Assembly: GCF_029338255.1 (NCBI RefSeq) | Contig: NZ_CP119787.1 | Span: forward strand, 992,001-1,056,000 | Reading direction: 5' to 3' | Length of the DNA stretch: 64,000 nucleotides | Source of the DNA: Haloarcula halobia | Lineage (GTDB): Archaea > Halobacteriota > Halobacteria > Halobacteriales > Haloarculaceae | Notes under the pieces: generated by a model | Databases searched by the model: none | Told to the model about the DNA's origin: nothing | Seen by the model: the letters and a program-made list of their open reading frames with translations, nothing else | Position numbers and translations under genes: made by a program | In this document: piece after piece, positions 62,359 through 64,000 of the stretch | Position numbering within the stretch: the first letter of the stretch is position 1 | Layout of the letters: every line of letters starts with the position of its first letter

Positions 62359-63120
62359 TCACGTCCACCGGATGCCGACCATCACGAAGACGATAGCCAG
62401 CTGCATCAGGCCCTGGATACCGCCCAGCTTGGCGTTTCGCATCCCGATGTCCGATATGAGGTCGACGTCGGGGTCCGCCGAGACCACCTGCCGGTAGATG
62501 CGTATCTCGCCGGGGAGGATGACGCCGAAGCCCTGCACCGACAGCAGCGTGACGATCGCCAGCGCCGCGACGATCCACGGCGAGGTCATCGCGAACTCCG
62601 GCAGGGTCGTCACCAGATACGCCCCCGACCCGACCACTGCCACGCCGAGCGCCACGAGCGTCTTCGGGTCGGTCAGCGCGTCGAACTGGTACCCGATGAG
62701 CACCACCACGGGGATCAGCGTCGCCGCCGTCATGAGCGCCAGCCACGGGTCGGCGTTGGGGAACTTCCCGAGTCTGAGCGCCAGCACGATGCCGCCGACG
62801 ATGGTCACCACCGCCAGCGCCGGCATCAGGAAGGTCATCTTCGGCGTGAACGTCGTGAAGAACGCCGCCCGCTGTTCGGGTTCCTGGCTGCCCAGCACCG
62901 GCCCCAGCACCAGCCCCATGAACAGGTCGATGCCGGTCCACAGCACCCCGGCCATCACGTGGACGTACGTGAGCGACCTGAGGTTCCCGGTCACCAGCGC
63001 GGCCGCGAGCGCCAGGAGCGGCACCGCCACCGCCCCCACCGCGAACGCCGGGTTCGCCTGTTGCGCGAGTCCCCCGAGACCCCGTTTCCGTTGCACCTGG
63101 TCAGATGTCGCACCTGCCAT
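62359..63120 (-). CDS. Multi-pass membrane protein, 253 aa
   Basis: The protein has about seven TM helices and resembles haloarchaeal membrane proteins related to CopD/DUF2269-like folds. Motifs YVHVMAGVLWTGIDLFMG and FFTTFTPKMTFLMPALAVVTI are distinctive; the conserved His in VHVM could bind heme or metal. No catalytic role is known. ATG at 63120. Confidence 0.75.
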   Translation of the reverse strand: MAGATSDQVQRKRGLGGLAQQANPAFAVGAVAVPLLALAAALVTGNLRSLTYVHVMAGVLWTGIDLFMGLVLGPVLGSQEPEQRAAFFTTFTPKMTFLMPALAVVTIVGGIVLALRLGKFPNADPWLALMTAATLIPVVVLIGYQFDALTDPKTLVALGVAVVGSGAYLVTTLPEFAMTSPWIVAALAIVTLLSVQGFGVILPGEIRIYRQVVSADPDVDLISDIGMRNAKLGGIQGLMQLAIVFVMVGIRWT

Positions 63121-63190
63121 GTCCGCGGCCTCAATCGCCGAAAACAAAAACGTTGGTCCGCAGTCGGCCAGGGGGTCGACCCACCCTGTC

Positions 63191-64000
63191 TCAGTCGTCG
63201 TCGGCGGCCGGCTGGGCCACCTCGCGGTCGGCCCGTGGCCCCTCCAGGTCGACGCTGGGCAGCAGGTCGCGGAGGTACTGGCCGGTGTAGGACTCCTCGG
63301 TCCGTGCGACCTCCTCCGGGGTACCCGCGGCAACGAGCGTCCCGCCGTTCTCCCCGCCCTCCGGTCCGAGGTCGAGGATGTGGTCGGCGTTCTTCACCAG
63401 GTCCAGCTCGTGCTCGATGACCACCACGGTGTTGCCGTCGTCGGTCAGGCGGTGGAGCACGTCGATGAGCTTTCGCTCGTCCTCGGGGTGGAGCCCGGTG
63501 GTGGGCTCGTCCAGCAGATAGAGCGTCTCGCCGGAATCTTTCTTGCCCAGTTCCTCTGCGAGTTTGACGCGCTGTGCCTCCCCGCCCGAGAGGGTGGTCG
63601 AGGGCTGGCCGAGTTTCATGTAGTCCAGCCCGACGTCCTTCAGGAGCTGGAGGCGCCGCCGGATGCCGCTGTGGCTCTCGAAGAAGTCGTAGGCCTCCTC
63701 GACGGTCATCTCCAGGACGTCGGCGATGGTCGCGCCCTTGTACGTGACGTCCAGCGTCTCGTCGTTGTAGCGGGCGCCGCCACACTCCTCGCAGGGCACC
63801 TCCACGTCCGAGAGGAAGTTCATGTCGATGGTGACGGTGCCCTGGCCGCCACACCCCTCACAGCGGCCGCCCTTGACGTTGAAGGAGAACCGCCCTTTCT
63901 CGTAGCCCCGCTGTTTCGAGAGGCTGGTCTCGGCGAACAGCTCGCGGATGTGGTCGAAGACGTTGGTGTAGGTCGCGGGGTTCGACCGGGGCGTGCGGCC
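63191..64000 (-). CDS. uvrA: Excinuclease ABC subunit A, C-terminal part
   Basis: The frame is open to the right edge, giving the last 270 codons. It shows the zinc module (CEGCGGQG then [11 protein letters not shown]), signature [12 protein letters not shown], Walker [14 protein letters not shown], and [16 protein letters not shown], all hallmarks of UvrA's second ATPase. UvrA recognises DNA lesions with UvrB. The first part of the gene lies outside the window. Confidence 0.96.
   Translation of the reverse strand, partial: GRTPRSNPATYTNVFDHIRELFAETSLSKQRGYEKGRFSFNVKGGRCEGCGGQGTVTIDMNFLSDVEVPCEECGGARYNDETLDVTYKGATIADVLEMTVEEAYDFFESHSGIRRRLQLLKDVGLDYMKLGQPSTTLSGGEAQRVKLAEELGKKDSGETLYLLDEPTTGLHPEDERKLIDVLHRLTDDGNTVVVIEHELDLVKNADHILDLGPEGGENGGTLVAAGTPEEVARTEESYTGQYLRDLLPSVDLEGPRADREVAQPAADDD

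Overview
The window is a 64 kb piece of a halophilic archaeal (class Halobacteria) chromosome. The evidence is very high G+C with strong codon third-position bias, highly acidic proteins, TATA boxes 25-30 nt upstream of start codons (many probably leaderless mRNAs), Tat-type RR signals with lipoboxes, PGF-CTERM tails, and many haloarchaea-type small proteins. Genus cannot be fixed from sequence alone; Haloarculaceae-like content is only an impression. Coding density is high. I saw no tRNA, rRNA or CRISPR array.

Layout, left to right. (1) 1-8.3 kb: cobalamin synthesis. A ChlI/ChlD-type chelatase ATPase runs off the left edge, divergent from cobN, then overlapping cbiC and cbiE, then a diverged CbiX-like protein. 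(2) 8.3-9.0 kb: no obvious gene, but a TATA box followed by strong RNA hairpins, then a 35-aa zinc mini-protein. (3) 9.9-13.0 kb: a tungstate ABC transporter (tupABC-like) and a Tfx-family regulator. (4) 13.2-15.5 kb: a sulfur operon (DsrE, TusA, SQR-like flavoprotein, DUF1641). (5) 15.6-17.6 kb: a ring-cleaving dioxygenase with a palindromic operator candidate, and four tiny genes. (6) 17.8-20.9 kb: a tight three-gene operon of a RecA-fold-like protein without Walker A, a small helical protein, and a PolB2-type polymerase with a broken motif C. (7) 23-27 kb: NucS/EndoMS convergent with a MutS, and a thioredoxin-like protein. (8) 27.4-35.9 kb: a livKHMGF-type transporter, proline dehydrogenase, a bat-type HTH regulator and a P5C-dehydrogenase-like enzyme, linked by three copies of one 14-bp palindrome. 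(9) 36-40 kb: gene debris, FrnE-like DsbA, fructose-bisphosphatase, ThiD-ThiN, then an IS200/IS605-like remnant. (10) 40.5-53 kb: PurM-like protein, PGF-CTERM peptidase-like protein, arsenate reductase/LMW phosphatase, a second MutS, small conserved genes, a HAD hydrolase and MutL. (11) 53-64 kb: degenerate PfkB kinase, PGF-CTERM surface protein, YgfZ-like protein, small membrane proteins, geranylgeranyl reductase, BNR-repeat protein, S9 peptidase, membrane protein and the C-terminal part of UvrA.

The density of DNA-repair genes (NucS, two MutS, MutL with an intact endonuclease motif, PolB2 operon, UvrA) is notable. The amino-acid section reads as one regulon: uptake (liv-type ABC), proline to P5C (PRODH), P5C to glutamate (ALDH), with the HTH protein as the likely controller of the shared palindrome. 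The observations most worth testing are the PolB2 operon, the CCGWCCATGGWCGG palindromes, the structured RNA candidate near 8.7 kb, and the kinase that has lost its catalytic aspartate.
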